Shown: positions 43,906-54,521, counted from the stretch's first letter. The stretch is 64,000 nucleotides of DNA from a bacterium (GCA_015485355.1 WFTQ01000025.1:32068-96067), one strand, 5' to 3'. Numbers and translations: made by a program. The notes: generated by a model not told the origin, from the sequence alone.

Positions 43906-44157
43906 TGACATTAAATTTTATTTGAACATTTTGACCCCCGGAGCCGGCTCACATCCGTAAAGGGTGACGTTGGACTCCGCTCGGAACACGGCTGTTGCTC
44001 CAGGCAGATCCAGCGGGAGACGGAACGACGCCGGCCCCGGCAAACTGGTTTCCTGGGTTCGGGTCGGGAAAAAAGGTGCCGAGATTTCGCAGCGTTTCCC
44101 CCGTTAGAGGCATAAGAGTTCTCCATGTCGAAGCGATGGGGGGATCCTGAATTCTAC

Positions 44158-44187
44158 TTGACAATACTTTTCTACCACAATTATATT
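44158..44187 (+). promoter_or_regulatory. Sigma70-type promoter for the HNH endonuclease gene
   Basis: A perfect -35 TTGACA (44158-44163) and TATATT (44182-44187) are 18 bp apart, 24 bp before the ATG at 44211. Confidence 0.65.
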
Positions 44188-44210
44188 TTTGGTCTATTGG
44201 GAGTTTGAAG

Positions 44211-44714
44211 ATGTTAAACAGAAGTGTCCTTTTACTCAACCAGAATTATGAGCCCTTGAGCGTTTGCAACATCAGGAAGGCCGTGGTGTTGCTCTATCTG
44301 GGAAAGGCCGAGGTGATCGAGCGGGATAGTGGATGGATCCGCTCGATAAATGTGCGCTATCCCATACCCAGTGTCATCCGTCTGATTTCGTACATTCGGG
44401 TACCCAAAAAACGCATCGTGTTGAACCGAAAAAACCTGTTGATCCGGGACCATTATACCTGCCAATATTGCGGGAAGCGTACCATTCCGTTGACCATAGA
44501 TCATGTCATCCCCAAGCAGTATGGGGGCAGGGATACCTGGGAGAATCTGGTGGTGGCCTGCCTTCCCTGCAACCATCGTAAGGCCAATCGTACGCCCGAG
44601 CAGGCAGGCATGAATCTGATCAGTAAGCCCAAAAAACCCAATCATTTTTTTTATTTTCAACATTTTATCGGTGTAAAGGATGAAAAATGGAAACCCTATC
44701 TGTTCCTGGATTAA
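44211..44714 (+). CDS. HNH endonuclease family protein
   Basis: 167-residue protein of the free-standing HNH type common in bacterial chromosomes. An N-terminal domain (VLLLNQNYEPLSVCNIRKAV) precedes the zinc-finger-supported HNH core: HYTCQYCGKR, LTIDHVIPKQYGG, ENLVVACLPCNHRKANRTPE, giving two CxxC pairs and the catalytic His of IDHV. Physiological role unknown; such genes are often core rather than mobile. GGGAG lies 7 nt before ATG 44211; a TTG at 44205 is the alternative. Confidence 0.9.
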   Translation: MLNRSVLLLNQNYEPLSVCNIRKAVVLLYLGKAEVIERDSGWIRSINVRYPIPSVIRLISYIRVPKKRIVLNRKNLLIRDHYTCQYCGKRTIPLTIDHVIPKQYGGRDTWENLVVACLPCNHRKANRTPEQAGMNLISKPKKPNHFFYFQHFIGVKDEKWKPYLFLD

Positions 44715-44732
44715 TGAGGAGGTCCATGCAGG

Positions 44733-45746
44733 ATGCTAAAGATCGCCGGAAAGCGCATTTTGAGTGGTATTCAACCTTCGGGTTCTCTGCATATCGGTAA
44801 TTACTTTGGTGCGATTCGCCAGCATATTTTGTTGCAGGAAAATAACGAGTGTTATTATTTTGTGGCCAATTACCACGCCATGACCACCATTCATGACAAA
44901 AGGATGCTGGAGGAGTATACCTTTATGGTTGCGCTGGATTACCTGGCGCTGGGGTTGGATCCCAAGCGGGCCACTCTGTTTATCCAGTCCGATGTCCCCG
45001 AAGTGACCGAACTGGCCTGGATACTTTCCACCATCACTCCAATGGGGTTGTTGGAAAGGGCCCATTCCTACAAAGATAAAATCGCCAAAGGCATATCTCC
45101 CAATCACGGGCTGTTTGCCTATCCGGTTCTGATGGCGGCGGACATTTTGATTTACGATTCCGAACTGGTCCCGGTGGGCAAGGATCAGAAGCAGCATCTG
45201 GAAATGACCCGAGACATGGCCGAAAAATTCAATGCGATATTCGGAGAGACCTTTGTGATACCGGAGGAACTTATTTTACCCGAGGTGGCGGTGGTCCCGG
45301 GTATTGATGGGCAAAAGATGAGTAAAAGCTACGACAATACCATCGAAATTTTTACCGATTACAAGACCCTGAAGTCGAAGGTCATGCGCATCGTCACCGA
45401 TTCCACCCCGCTGGAGGCGCCCAAGAATCCGGACGCCTCCACCATTTTTGCCTTGTATCGACTGTTTGCCACACCGCAGGAAATTGAGGCGATGCGGCAA
45501 AAATTTCTTGCCGGTGGTTATGGTTACGGGCAGGCCAAGAAGGAATTGCTGGAAAAGATCTGGAATTATTTTGAACCGCATCGAAAGCATCGGGAAGCGT
45601 TGCTGAACAATCGCGACTATGTGTATCAGGTGTTGCGGGATGGTGCCCGGCGGGCGCGGGAACGCGCCGAAGCCGTGATGGCCCGCGTACGGCAGGCCAC
45701 GGGCATTCTCCAATATCGGAAGTTTACCGCGGCCAGCACAAAATAA
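44733..45746 (+). CDS. trpS: Tryptophanyl-tRNA synthetase
   Basis: Class Ic synthetase (EC 6.1.1.2). The HIGH motif is SLHIGNYFGA near residue 20, KMSKS is GQKMSKSYDNTIEIF near residue 193, and the tryptophan-binding region reads FAYPVLMAADILIYDSELVPVG. Length (337 aa) is standard. The C-terminal end (RQATGILQYRK) is normal. AGGAGG lies upstream of the ATG at slightly long spacing. It is 18 bp from the HNH gene and 35 bp from scpA, consistent with one operon. Confidence 0.98.
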   Translation: MLKIAGKRILSGIQPSGSLHIGNYFGAIRQHILLQENNECYYFVANYHAMTTIHDKRMLEEYTFMVALDYLALGLDPKRATLFIQSDVPEVTELAWILSTITPMGLLERAHSYKDKIAKGISPNHGLFAYPVLMAADILIYDSELVPVGKDQKQHLEMTRDMAEKFNAIFGETFVIPEELILPEVAVVPGIDGQKMSKSYDNTIEIFTDYKTLKSKVMRIVTDSTPLEAPKNPDASTIFALYRLFATPQEIEAMRQKFLAGGYGYGQAKKELLEKIWNYFEPHRKHREALLNNRDYVYQVLRDGARRARERAEAVMARVRQATGILQYRKFTAASTK

Positions 45747-45781
45747 ACCGCCCCACCATCAGGCGGATTCTTGAGGTGCCA

Positions 45782-46555
45782 ATGTATAAAATTAAACTGC
45801 CCATTTTCGAGGGACCCTTCGACTTATTGCTGTTTTTGATCAAAAAAAACGAAATAGATATTTACGACATTCCCATTGCCGAAATCACCCGCCAGTACCT
45901 GGAATATATCGAGTGGATGCAGATGCTGGATCTGGAGATCGCCGGGGAATTTATCGAAATGGTCGCCACTTTGATGCTGATCAAAACCCGCATGTTGTTA
46001 CCGGCTCCCCAGAGCGAAGAAGAAGGGGACTTGGTGGATCCGCGTCAGGCGCTGGTCGAACAACTGCTGGAATACAAACGGTTTAAAGAGGCGGCCGACC
46101 ATCTGCGGGTTCGCCGGGAACACCATGCTCGGGAATTTCCGCGCCACGTCAAACTCCTCCGTCGACAATTCGAATCCCCCGCCGAACCGGAACGCCTGAT
46201 CGAGGCAACCTTGTACGATCTGCTAACCGCCATGAAGCAGGCGCTGGACAATATGCCCAAGGTAACCATCCATCACGTCCAAACCATCAAGGTGACCCTG
46301 GAAGATCAGGTGGTTTTTATCCTGGAGCAACTGAAGCAGCGCGAATATCTATTGTTCCAGGAAATGATCGCCCCCATTCGGGAAAAACTCCGTTTGATCG
46401 TTACCTTCATGGCCTTGCTGGATTTGATCCGGCTGGGGATGATCCAGGCCCAACAGAGCGTCATGTTCGGTGAAATCCGCCTGAAACCAATAGGCGAAAT
46501 CTCCATGGAGCGTTACCTGCGCCTGCGGGATCAAGAAATCCCCCTGGGACAGTAA
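45782..46555 (+). CDS. scpA: Segregation and condensation protein A
   Basis: Kleisin subunit bridging the SMC heads in bacterial condensin; works with ScpB in chromosome segregation. The conserved N-terminal segment KLPIFEGPFDLLLFLIKKNE and the internal IAGEFIEMVATLMLIKTRML are clear; the C-terminal winged helix ends at VMFGEIRLKPIGEI. 257 aa, normal. ATG 45782 has GAGG 5 nt upstream; GTG 45776 is an alternative. scpB follows only after a 400-bp gap, which is unusual because the pair is normally adjacent or overlapping. Confidence 0.96.
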   Translation: MYKIKLPIFEGPFDLLLFLIKKNEIDIYDIPIAEITRQYLEYIEWMQMLDLEIAGEFIEMVATLMLIKTRMLLPAPQSEEEGDLVDPRQALVEQLLEYKRFKEAADHLRVRREHHAREFPRHVKLLRRQFESPAEPERLIEATLYDLLTAMKQALDNMPKVTIHHVQTIKVTLEDQVVFILEQLKQREYLLFQEMIAPIREKLRLIVTFMALLDLIRLGMIQAQQSVMFGEIRLKPIGEISMERYLRLRDQEIPLGQ

Positions 46556-46956
46556 ACGGAAGGGTGTGGCGAATCAACACCGAAACCTTGAGGATCAGCG
46601 GTTTTCCGGCTCAGTGTACCCCCCCCTTTTTTCCTCCCTGTGGGAGTGGTCCCGGAAACACCCCGCACCCCCGTTTCTGCTTGCCGATGGGAATTGGGGA
46701 GTCTCAAAGCAGGGGATTGGAGCGCTTGTTAGGATGGCGGCCATTTTTTTATCCCCTTGCTCAAAGGGATTCTGTGGTGTAATTTTGTCCGCAACGGATG
46801 GCAAAAAATCATGATGTTTTCAATCCAATCTGATGCAGGAGCACGGCCATGGCCGCCCGTGGCCTTCATTATCCTAAGGGATGGGGGAACACCATGCAGC
46901 CATCCGGAAAGGATCGTAAGAATTTCGACCGAAACGTAAATCCAATTTGCTGATTG
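46556..46956. other. 400-bp spacer separating scpA from scpB
   Basis: No recognisable gene on either strand. The first part has C- and G-runs (CCCCCCCTTTTTTCC near 46619), and an AT-richer patch near 46790-46820 could hold a promoter, though no good -35/-10 pair was found. Confidence 0.45.
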
Positions 46957-47640
46957 ATGAGCGAGAAACAGATCGAACAAACCATGCCGGAAGGTTTTCA
47001 GGCCATGGTGGTCGAAGCGTTGCTGTTCAGTAGCGAAGTTCCGTTGACCACGGCAAAGATGCGTGAGATCATCCCCGGGGTTACCGAAAAGCGAATCCGC
47101 GAAATTGTTTCCCGATTGAATCGGGATTATGAGAATGCCGGACGCGCCTTCCGGATTCAGGAAGTCGCCGGGGGCTATCAGATGTTCACTTTGCCGGAGT
47201 TTGCCCCTTATGTGGAGCAATTGTTTCAGTCCCGCCAGAAAAGCAAGTTGTCCCAAAAGGCCCTGGAAACCCTGGCCATCATAGCGTACAAGCAGCCCAT
47301 TACCCGCCAGGAAATTGAGGACATTCGGGGGGTGAATTCCGACGGGATTATCCGAACCTTGCTGGCCAGGGGATTGATCACGATTGCCGGACGCGCCGAA
47401 GCGCCTGGAAGCCCTTTCCTGTATAAAACTACCAAAACTTTTTTAGAGTATTTCGGGTTAAATAGCTTAAAAGATTTACCCAGGCTCAAGGAAATTGATG
47501 AATTGATCGCTGCCGATGCCGACATTCAAGAAAAATTTGGAGACCATCTACTGAAGGAAATTGATCCCGAAGTACTGGGCATGAAAGAAAATGGGGGTGA
47601 GTATCAGGGTGATGAGCGGGAAGACCAAACATCCGGATAA
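46957..47640 (+). CDS. scpB: Segregation and condensation protein B
   Basis: ScpA partner with two winged helices: FQAMVVEALLFSSEVPLTTAKM at the N-terminus, IREIVSRLNRDYENAGRAFRI, then KALETLAIIAYKQPITRQEI followed by the RGVNSDGIIRTLLARGLI helix, all typical. Total 227 aa. A TTG at 46954 is immediately upstream; ATG 46957 is preferred. The end overlaps the start of the pseudouridine synthase gene by about 29 bp, as often seen for scpB-rluB. Confidence 0.96.
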   Translation: MSEKQIEQTMPEGFQAMVVEALLFSSEVPLTTAKMREIIPGVTEKRIREIVSRLNRDYENAGRAFRIQEVAGGYQMFTLPEFAPYVEQLFQSRQKSKLSQKALETLAIIAYKQPITRQEIEDIRGVNSDGIIRTLLARGLITIAGRAEAPGSPFLYKTTKTFLEYFGLNSLKDLPRLKEIDELIAADADIQEKFGDHLLKEIDPEVLGMKENGGEYQGDEREDQTSG

Positions 47641-48409
47641 CCGGGAAAAAATCCGGTTGAATCGCTATTTAGCCATGGCCGGTGTGGGAAGCCGGCGAGT
47701 GTGCGATCAATATATTGTGCAGGGTCGGGTAAAGGTGAACGGGCGGGTGATATCCACCTTAGGCTCCCGGGTGGATCCGCGCAAGGATGTGGTGGAGTTT
47801 GATAATCAGCGGGTGCGTCCCATGGAATATTTCATTTATATTTTGATGAACAAGCCGCTGCGAACGGTAACCACCGTGAAAGATGAAAAAGGGCGGCGTA
47901 CAGTGATAGATTTGCTGGGCATACCCGAACGGCTGTTTCCGGTAGGGCGGCTGGATTATTTGACTACCGGGGCCTTGTTGATTACCAATGATGGGGAATT
48001 GGCTTATTATTTGACCCATCCACGATTTGAAGTGAAGAAGCGCTATCGGGTGTTGTTGGACAAAATGATTCGTCCCATCGATTTGCATCGCTTTCAGCGG
48101 GGGATGGATCTGGATGGACGCTTGACCGCACCCTGCCGGGCGGAAGAGCTGCGCCGCATCGATAACCGGAGTTATCTGGAAGTCGAATTGCACGAGGGAC
48201 GCAATCGGCAAATCCGACGCATGTTCGAAACCCTGGGGTATGGGGTGGAAGAATTGCATCGGATCGAGTTTGCCGGATTGCGGGTATCGGATCTGAAACC
48301 AGGGGAGTGGCGGGAATTAACCCCGGGAGAAGTCAAACGCTTAAAACGATTGATTACCGAACAGCGGGAACAGATGGATTCGCAATGGGAAACCGACCCA
48401 TTAAAATAG
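47612..48409 (+). CDS. rluB: RsuA/RluB-family 23S/16S rRNA pseudouridine synthase
   Basis: S4 RNA-binding domain (KIRLNRYLAMAGVGSRRVCD) followed by the pseudouridine synthase domain with catalytic Asp in PVGRLDYLTTGALLITNDG, the FEVKKRYRVLL segment, and HEGRNRQIRRMFETLGYGV. Position directly after scpB favours RluB, which modifies U2605 of 23S rRNA in E. coli. The start is uncertain: ATG 47612 is used; GTG 47597/47609 and ATG 47591 are in frame upstream, all inside the end of scpB. The last 25 bp overlap cmk. Confidence 0.93.
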   Translation: MSGKTKHPDNREKIRLNRYLAMAGVGSRRVCDQYIVQGRVKVNGRVISTLGSRVDPRKDVVEFDNQRVRPMEYFIYILMNKPLRTVTTVKDEKGRRTVIDLLGIPERLFPVGRLDYLTTGALLITNDGELAYYLTHPRFEVKKRYRVLLDKMIRPIDLHRFQRGMDLDGRLTAPCRAEELRRIDNRSYLEVELHEGRNRQIRRMFETLGYGVEELHRIEFAGLRVSDLKPGEWRELTPGEVKRLKRLITEQREQMDSQWETDPLK

Positions 48410-49074
48410 CTATAGATGGTCCGGCGGCGTCCGGCAAGAGTACTACGGCTCGGGAACTGGCCCGACGCCTGGGGTATCTGTATATCGATAGCGGCGCCAT
48501 GTATCGGGCGGTGACCTTAAAGGCTTTGAAGCAAGGGATCCCCACCACCGATGCCGCAGAGATGGCCCGATTGGCCCAAACTTGCCGGATTGAATTTCGG
48601 CCCGACAGCCGGAAGACGGTGGTCCTTCTGGATGGTGAAGACGTTTCCGAAGCCATCCGATCCCCGGAAGTCAATGGCCACATCAATCCCGTAGCGGCTA
48701 ATCCCCGGGTACGAGAAATCCTGGTTAAAAAGCAACAGGAGCTCGGACGGCAGGGTGGGGTGGTGATGGATGGCCGGGATATCGGCACCGTGGTCTTCCC
48801 GGATGCGGAATTGAAGATTTACATGGAAGCCAGTGCCGAGGAACGTGCCCGTCGGCGCTGGAGGGAATTGCGGAGTAAAGGAGTAGAAATCGATTTTCAA
48901 CAGGTCTACCGAGAAATCTTAACCCGCGATAAATCCGACTGCACGAGAGACCACGGTCCTTTACGCAAAGCCCCCGACGCTATCATGCTGGATACCACCC
49001 ATTTGACCATCCCGGAACAGGTGGAGAAAATCTACCGGCTGGCCATCCGGAAAATCCGGGAGCAGGACCCCTGA
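48385..49074 (+). CDS. cmk: Cytidylate kinase
   Basis: Phosphorylates CMP and dCMP (EC 2.7.4.25). P-loop IAIDGPAASGKSTTARELA near residue 8, IDSGAMYRAVTLKAL, VMDGRDIGTVVFPDAELKIY, the RARRRWREL lid region and the DKSDCTRDHGPLRKAPDA motif are all present. 229 aa. ATG 48385 lies inside the end of rluB, so translation is coupled. The frame extends upstream to 48307 but the sequence before 48385 is not Cmk-like. Confidence 0.96.
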   Translation: MGNRPIKIAIDGPAASGKSTTARELARRLGYLYIDSGAMYRAVTLKALKQGIPTTDAAEMARLAQTCRIEFRPDSRKTVVLLDGEDVSEAIRSPEVNGHINPVAANPRVREILVKKQQELGRQGGVVMDGRDIGTVVFPDAELKIYMEASAEERARRRWRELRSKGVEIDFQQVYREILTRDKSDCTRDHGPLRKAPDAIMLDTTHLTIPEQVEKIYRLAIRKIREQDP

Positions 49075-49268
49075 ATGGACCGATGGAAAAGATGAACAGC
49101 CCCGGGACCCCTTTGCCTCGGGCGTCCCATCCGGATGGGGTGCGCCGCTGTTCCCGGGGGCGGAAAGAATTGCCCCACGGGAGGACCCTCTCGCGGAATC
49201 CCCCCGGACGGTTCTTCCTCTTCGATGGAAGCGGAGTCCCATTGTTTCCTGGAGGCGGAAAAGTGTTG

Positions 49269-52200
49269 TCAAACGGAATAGGCCAGCATGGTCCGCAAGC
49301 GGCGTTCGATTTGCTTCACCGGCATGCCCTTTCGCCGGGCATAATCGATCACCTGATCCTTACCCAACCGTCCCACCCCAAAGTATTCGGCAAAAGGACT
49401 GGCAAAATACCAACCATAGGTCATTGCCGGAAGCACCTGAAAGTCCTCTCCTTCGATGCGCACGCCGAACGATTCCGGCAGGTTCAATAATCGGAGAATG
49501 CCGAGAGTCTCCCAATGGTCGGGGCACGCCGGGTAACCGGGAGCCGGCCGAATGCCTTGATAGGCTTCCTTTAAAATCTCCTCCCGGCTTAAATTTTCTT
49601 CACGGGCGTATCCCCACAATTTCGTGCGTACCCGATGATGCAAATGCTCCGATAAGGCTTCGGTCAACCGGATGGCCAGCAGTTTTACCATAATGGAACG
49701 GTAATCGTCGTTTTGCCGGCGGTATTTCCGGGCGGCCGCTTCCATACCGTACCCACAGCTGGCCACGAATACACCGAGGTAATCGATGCGCCCGCTGTCC
49801 CGGGGTGCAATGAAGTCGGCCAGTGAAAGATTGGCCCGCTGATTGCTCTTACGGGTCTGTTGTCGTAAAAAGTGAAATACAGTGAGCAAATGTTTCCGGC
49901 TTTCGTCGGAATAGACTTCCACGTCGTCTCCCATGCTGTTGGCGGGATAAAAGGCCACCGCCGCCCGCCCCTTAAGGAGGCGCCGGTCGATGATTTCGTG
50001 AAGCACTTCCAGGGCATCCTGGTACAATTTCCGGGCTTCCTCACCATATTTGGGGTGGTCTAAAATGTCCGGAAACTTGCCTTTCATCTCCCAGGCCTGG
50101 AAAAACGGCGTCCAGTCAATCCAGTCCAGAAGCTCTTGTAATGGATAGTCGTCAAAAATGCGCCTGCCCAGGAAGGTGGGTCGGGTGATCGGTGCACGGG
50201 ACCAGTCAATGTGTAATCGATGCTGACGGGCCGTTTCGATGGGGAGCAGCTTCCGTTGGGCTGCCCGCTTTTCGTGTTCTAAGCGAATCCGCCGGTATTC
50301 ATCATGCAGCACCTTCAGGAACTGTTCTCGCTCCCGCGACGAAAGCAGATGACTCACCACCCCCGCCGCTCGCGAAGCATCCAGCACGTGGATGGTGGGT
50401 GCGCGGTATTCCGGGGCGATCTTTACCGCCGTATGCACCTTGGAGGTTGTGGCGCCCCCGATCAACAGGGGAATATCCAGCCCCTCGCGTTCCAGTTCCC
50501 GCGCCACATGAACCATCTCGTCCAGCGAAGGCGTGATGAGGCCGCTCAAGCCGATAATATCCACCTTCTCTTTTCGGGCGACCTCCAGAATTTTACTTGC
50601 GGGGGTCATCACCCCCAGGTCAATGACCTGGAAGTTGTTACACGCCAGCACCACCCCCACAATGTTTTTCCCGATGTCATGGACGTCGCCTTTTACCGTG
50701 GCCAGCAAAATTTTTCGCGTTTCCGTGGCAGTATTCGAACGCTTCTTCTGCGCCTCCAGATGGGGTACCAGATAGGCCACCGCTTTCTTCATGACCCGGG
50801 CACTCTTGACCACCTGGGGCAGAAACATTTTGCCGGACCCAAACAGGTCGCCTACGATGTTCATGCCCTTCAACAGGGGCCCCTCGATGACCTGGAGCGG
50901 ATCGGCATATTTTTGCCGGGCTTCCTCAACATCCTGTTCAATGAATTCCGTTATGCCTTTCACCAGGGCATGAATGAGGCGCTCCTCGACCGGCGCATTG
51001 CGCCAGGACGCCTGTTCTTTGGCTGTTTTGGGCCGATCCTTTACCTTTTCGGCGTAGGCGATAAGCCGCTCTGTGGCATCCGGGCGCCGATTGAAGAGCA
51101 CATCTTCCACCAAATGGCGTAAATCCTCGGGAATTTCTTCGTACACGGGAATTTTCCCCGCGTTTACGATACCCATGTCCATGCCTGCCTGAATGGCATG
51201 GTACAGGAAGGCCGAATGCATGGCTTCCCGGATCGTATCGTTGCCGCGGAAAGAAAAGGAAAGATTACTGACGCCCCCGCTGACCAGGGCGCCGGGGAGG
51301 TGGGATTTAATATATTTGGTGGCTTCTAGAAAGTTCAAGGCATAGGTGTTATGCTCCGGGATGCCGGTGGCAACGGCGAAAATATTGGGATCGAAAATGA
51401 TATCCTGTGGTGGAATGCCCAGCTCCCGGGTCAGGATGTTGTAGGCACGGGTGCAAATGTTCACTTTGTGTTCGGTGGTTTCCGCCTGACCCGTTTCGTC
51501 GAAGGCCATTACCACCATGGCGGCACCATAGCGGCGGATCATCCGGGCCCGCTCCCGAAACGCCGCCTCGCCCTCTTTTAGACTGACGGAGTTCACAATT
51601 CCTTTGCCCTGTAGGCATTTCAACCCCGCTTCGATGACCTCCCATTTGGAGGAATCGATCATAATGGGCACCCGGGCGATCTCGGGTTCGGAAGCAATCC
51701 GATTCAGGAAGTGTACCATGGCGGCGCGGGAGTCCAGCATGGCCTCGTCCATATTGATGTCCAGAATTTGCGCTCCGTTGAGGACCTGTTGCCGGGCGAT
51801 GTCCAGAGCCTCATCGAACCGCTCCTCGCGGATAAGACGAGCAAACTTTCGGGAACCGGCCACGTTACAGCGTTCGCCAATGTTGATGAAGTTGGAGTCC
51901 GGCCGAATGATAAGGGCTTCCAGGCCGCTCAATTGCGGGTAGGTCTTGATCCGGGGAAGCCTCCGCGGTGGCAATTGAGCCACCTGCTGTGCCATGCGGG
52001 CGATGTGTTCCGGCGTTGTGCCGCAACATCCCCCGACGATATTCACCAATCCACTTTCCGCAAAATCCCGGATGAAACCGGCCATGGGATCGGCCCCCAG
52101 ATCGTATTCTCCAAATTCGTTGGGTAGACCGGCGTTGGGATAAACACTGGTATATAGGGGCACCATGCGGGAAAGTTCTTCCAGATGAGGGCGCATTTCC

Positions 52201-52964
52201 GCGGGCCCCAGAGAACAGTTGATACCGATGCTCAAAAGCGGTACATGGGAGATCGATATCCAGAAGGCTTCCAAAGTTTGTCCCGACAGGGTGCGACCGC
52301 TGGCATCCACGATAGTGACCGAGGCCATGATCGGCACCTGCCGGCCGGTCTTCTCAAAATACGTCTGAATGGCGAAAAACGCCGCCTTGGCGTTTAGGGT
52401 ATCGAAAATGGTTTCTACCAGTAACAAGTCCACTCCACCGTCCAGTAAGCCGCGAACCTGTTCGGTATAGGCGGCCACCAGCTCGTCGAAAGTTATGTTC
52501 CGGTAAGCGGGCCGATTGACGTCCGGGGACATGGAAGCGGTGCGGTTGGTTGGGCCGATGGCCCCGGCGACAAAGCGGGGTTTTTGGGGGGTGCGCCGGG
52601 TATAGGCATCGGCAACGCGCCGGGCTATCTCGGCCGCCGCACGATTCATCTCGTAAACCCACGACTCCATCTGATAATCGCTCTGGGAAATGGCATTGGC
52701 ATTGAACGTATTGGTTTCGATGATATCGGCCCCGGCCTCCAGATAGGCCCGGTGTATGGCTTCCAGAATGTCCGGACGGGTCAAACAAAGCAGGTCGTTA
52801 TTGCCCCGAACGTCGCAGGGATGATGACGAAAGCGCTCGCCCCGAAAATCGGCTTCGGTCAATGTATACTGTTGAATCATGGTGCCCATCGCCCCATCCA
52901 GCACCATGATCCGTTTTTCCAATAGGGGGTGGAGGGGATGATCATGATAATACGGATGCTTCAT
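49269..52964 (-). CDS. metH: Cobalamin-dependent methionine synthase
   Basis: Methylates homocysteine using methylcobalamin and methyl-tetrahydrofolate (EC 2.1.1.13). Modules in order: homocysteine-binding barrel with zinc ligands Cys250 and Cys313/Cys314 ([10 protein letters not shown]); folate-binding pterin domain ([20 protein letters not shown]); four-helix cap and Rossmann domain with the lower-ligand His762 in [12 protein letters not shown]-terminal SAM activation domain ([29 protein letters not shown]). All are complete in 1231 aa. ATG 52964 follows AGGTGGG; ATG 52979 is an alternative. No riboswitch was recognised upstream. Confidence 0.98.
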   Translation of the reverse strand: MKHPYYHDHPLHPLLEKRIMVLDGAMGTMIQQYTLTEADFRGERFRHHPCDVRGNNDLLCLTRPDILEAIHRAYLEAGADIIETNTFNANAISQSDYQMESWVYEMNRAAAEIARRVADAYTRRTPQKPRFVAGAIGPTNRTASMSPDVNRPAYRNITFDELVAAYTEQVRGLLDGGVDLLLVETIFDTLNAKAAFFAIQTYFEKTGRQVPIMASVTIVDASGRTLSGQTLEAFWISISHVPLLSIGINCSLGPAEMRPHLEELSRMVPLYTSVYPNAGLPNEFGEYDLGADPMAGFIRDFAESGLVNIVGGCCGTTPEHIARMAQQVAQLPPRRLPRIKTYPQLSGLEALIIRPDSNFINIGERCNVAGSRKFARLIREERFDEALDIARQQVLNGAQILDINMDEAMLDSRAAMVHFLNRIASEPEIARVPIMIDSSKWEVIEAGLKCLQGKGIVNSVSLKEGEAAFRERARMIRRYGAAMVVMAFDETGQAETTEHKVNICTRAYNILTRELGIPPQDIIFDPNIFAVATGIPEHNTYALNFLEATKYIKSHLPGALVSGGVSNLSFSFRGNDTIREAMHSAFLYHAIQAGMDMGIVNAGKIPVYEEIPEDLRHLVEDVLFNRRPDATERLIAYAEKVKDRPKTAKEQASWRNAPVEERLIHALVKGITEFIEQDVEEARQKYADPLQVIEGPLLKGMNIVGDLFGSGKMFLPQVVKSARVMKKAVAYLVPHLEAQKKRSNTATETRKILLATVKGDVHDIGKNIVGVVLACNNFQVIDLGVMTPASKILEVARKEKVDIIGLSGLITPSLDEMVHVARELEREGLDIPLLIGGATTSKVHTAVKIAPEYRAPTIHVLDASRAAGVVSHLLSSREREQFLKVLHDEYRRIRLEHEKRAAQRKLLPIETARQHRLHIDWSRAPITRPTFLGRRIFDDYPLQELLDWIDWTPFFQAWEMKGKFPDILDHPKYGEEARKLYQDALEVLHEIIDRRLLKGRAAVAFYPANSMGDDVEVYSDESRKHLLTVFHFLRQQTRKSNQRANLSLADFIAPRDSGRIDYLGVFVASCGYGMEAAARKYRRQNDDYRSIMVKLLAIRLTEALSEHLHHRVRTKLWGYAREENLSREEILKEAYQGIRPAPGYPACPDHWETLGILRLLNLPESFGVRIEGEDFQVLPAMTYGWYFASPFAEYFGVGRLGKDQVIDYARRKGMPVKQIERRLRTMLAYSV

Positions 52965-53345
52965 TATCCCACCTTGCATTTTTGACAGGTTTTTAAATTT
53001 AATACATTTTTATCGGGTGTGGTAAAAAACACTTGATGTCTCAAGAAAATTTTCCGTGTCACAAACCGATAGGAACGGCTTGGAAGGGGATCGGAAAACG
53101 ATCTTCTTTACAGGAGCTTTTTTTGCACTTTTGGGAAAATTTTTTTATTTTTCGATGCAGGGGCCAGAGCAACTCCGAAAGAGGGGGATGAGGCGACGGT
53201 TGAATTATGAAAAATAGGCTTGAGCCGCAAGCGAAGGCGTTTCCCGTGCTTAAAAGGCAAAAGGCGGCGATTCCTTTTCCCGATTCCATCCCGCAGCAAC
53301 CGAGCGTATTCGAGTAATCGGTTTATCTTAACAACAGGAGGCGAT
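52965..53345. other. Divergent intergenic region, metH / membrane methyltransferase
   Basis: About 380 bp, AT-rich on the metH side. No cobalamin- or SAM-riboswitch consensus was recognised, and no clean promoter in either direction. ACAGGAGG just before 53346 is the ribosome-binding site of the downstream gene. Confidence 0.4.
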
Positions 53346-54041
53346 ATGAACACGAAACATACCGGTGTGACCATACAGGGGTTGATTGGATTGGGGGCTA
53401 TCGTGCTTTTTTTCATCATTTACGGGGTGGAATTACTGCCCCATCACGGACCGCCGGTGACGGTTCGCTGGATCCGAGAACACCTGGGCGGCGGGGGGCT
53501 TATTGGGTTGAACATCGCGATGGTATTGGCCGTCTTATTCCTATTCCGGTATCGGCGCCCTACCAGGGGGGTATGGTCGTCCCGGGGGGTGTTTATCGCT
53601 TTTGTCATTGCCTTGATGACCGAGATGTTTGGCTGGCCGTTGTTATTGTTCCTTTTTGCCCCCCTGGTGGACATACCGGAGCTCACCCGGACGTATTTGG
53701 GTTTTCTGGGGCATTGGCCGGCCAGATTGGGCACCGGGTTCAGCCTGGTGGGGCTGGTCTGTATCGCCATGGGATGGCAGCGCATTCATCGGGCACAGGG
53801 GTTGGTGACTCAGGGCATCTACCGCTGGATGCGACATCCTCAATATACGGGCATCATTTTGTTTATTACCGGCTGGGTGTTACACTGGCCCACCTTTGTA
53901 ACCCTTCTGCTTTGGCCGGTTCTGGTGGCGGCCTATGTTTGGTTGGCTCGATACGAAGAAAAGCAACTGGAAGAGGAATTCGGAAGTGCCTATCAGGAAT
54001 ACGCCCGTCGGGTGAAGCGATTCATTCCTTCTGTCCTATAA
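53346..54041 (+). CDS. Isoprenylcysteine carboxyl methyltransferase-like membrane protein
   Basis: 231-residue protein with about six hydrophobic segments ending in the ICMT/PEMT signature: GLVTQGIYRWMRHPQYTGII, then ARYEEKQLEEEFGSAYQEYA and RRVKRFIPS. That motif binds S-adenosylmethionine. In bacteria such proteins methylate unknown, probably lipid-like, substrates. The ATG at 53346 is preceded by ACAGGAGG; an upstream frame start at 53220 is unlikely. The following small gene begins 19 bp after the stop, in an operon. Confidence 0.88.
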   Translation: MNTKHTGVTIQGLIGLGAIVLFFIIYGVELLPHHGPPVTVRWIREHLGGGGLIGLNIAMVLAVLFLFRYRRPTRGVWSSRGVFIAFVIALMTEMFGWPLLLFLFAPLVDIPELTRTYLGFLGHWPARLGTGFSLVGLVCIAMGWQRIHRAQGLVTQGIYRWMRHPQYTGIILFITGWVLHWPTFVTLLLWPVLVAAYVWLARYEEKQLEEEFGSAYQEYARRVKRFIPSVL

Positions 54042-54060
54042 TCTTAAGGAGATAAACGGC

Positions 54061-54438
54061 ATGGATACCCGGCGCTATGCCACCCATTCTCGAAGCGATT
54101 TCGATCGTCAGGACGACACCATTCAGCGGCTGCTGATGCGGATTTTTCAATATCCGATTCAGCCTGGCGAACGCCGCAGGGTAATCAATACCATGGACTT
54201 TACCGGGGTGCATGACCTGGGAAAGGCTACGGTTTTCCTGGACGAGGTCGGCTTTGAAATTGAGGAATACGAAATTCACCGGTTAGAAGGGGACGGAAGC
54301 CGCCGCGTTTCGGTGGTCTTTTCCATTGAAATGGAATTAACCGAAGAAAATCTGGTGCGAATGGGAAAATTTTTGGAAGATGTGGCCGGCCGATTTAATG
54401 GAACCTATGCCAGCGATCGCGTGGCCCTGGCGGAATAA
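54061..54438 (+). CDS. Hypothetical protein, weakly RraB-like
   Basis: 125-residue soluble acidic protein. The middle, VINTMDFTGVHDLGKATVFL followed by DEVGFEIEEYEI, and the helix LTEENLVRMGKFLEDVAGRF have the alternating strand-helix pattern of RraB/DUF1260 proteins (RNase E inhibitors), but the diagnostic C-terminal motif of RraB is not evident. AAGGAG precedes the ATG. Probably co-transcribed with the membrane methyltransferase; the tRNA-Arg(CCU) gene follows. Treat the RraB link as tentative. Confidence 0.6.
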   Translation: MDTRRYATHSRSDFDRQDDTIQRLLMRIFQYPIQPGERRRVINTMDFTGVHDLGKATVFLDEVGFEIEEYEIHRLEGDGSRRVSVVFSIEMELTEENLVRMGKFLEDVAGRFNGTYASDRVALAE

Positions 54439-54521
54439 GGGGGCGGTAAAAAGTTGGCAAACCGGTTGGCAATAGCCTTGCGGATATACTAAATTTCCAT
54501 TCTCGGAAAACAGAGGTGTAT

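Larger units (their letters stand above)
43813..44210. other. Divergent intergenic region, FKBP / HNH genes
   Basis: About 400 bp holding promoters for both directions (listed separately) and, in the middle, GC-rich sequence with no recognisable gene. Confidence 0.5.

Noticed and set aside
50304..51122. 272-codon plus-strand frame opposite metH
   Set aside because: Antisense to the cobalamin-binding and cap modules of metH, with no start signals.
52965..53345. Cobalamin or SAM riboswitch upstream of metH
   Set aside because: I looked for the B12-box and SAM-type core elements on the minus strand and did not see them; the sequence is short and AT-rich.
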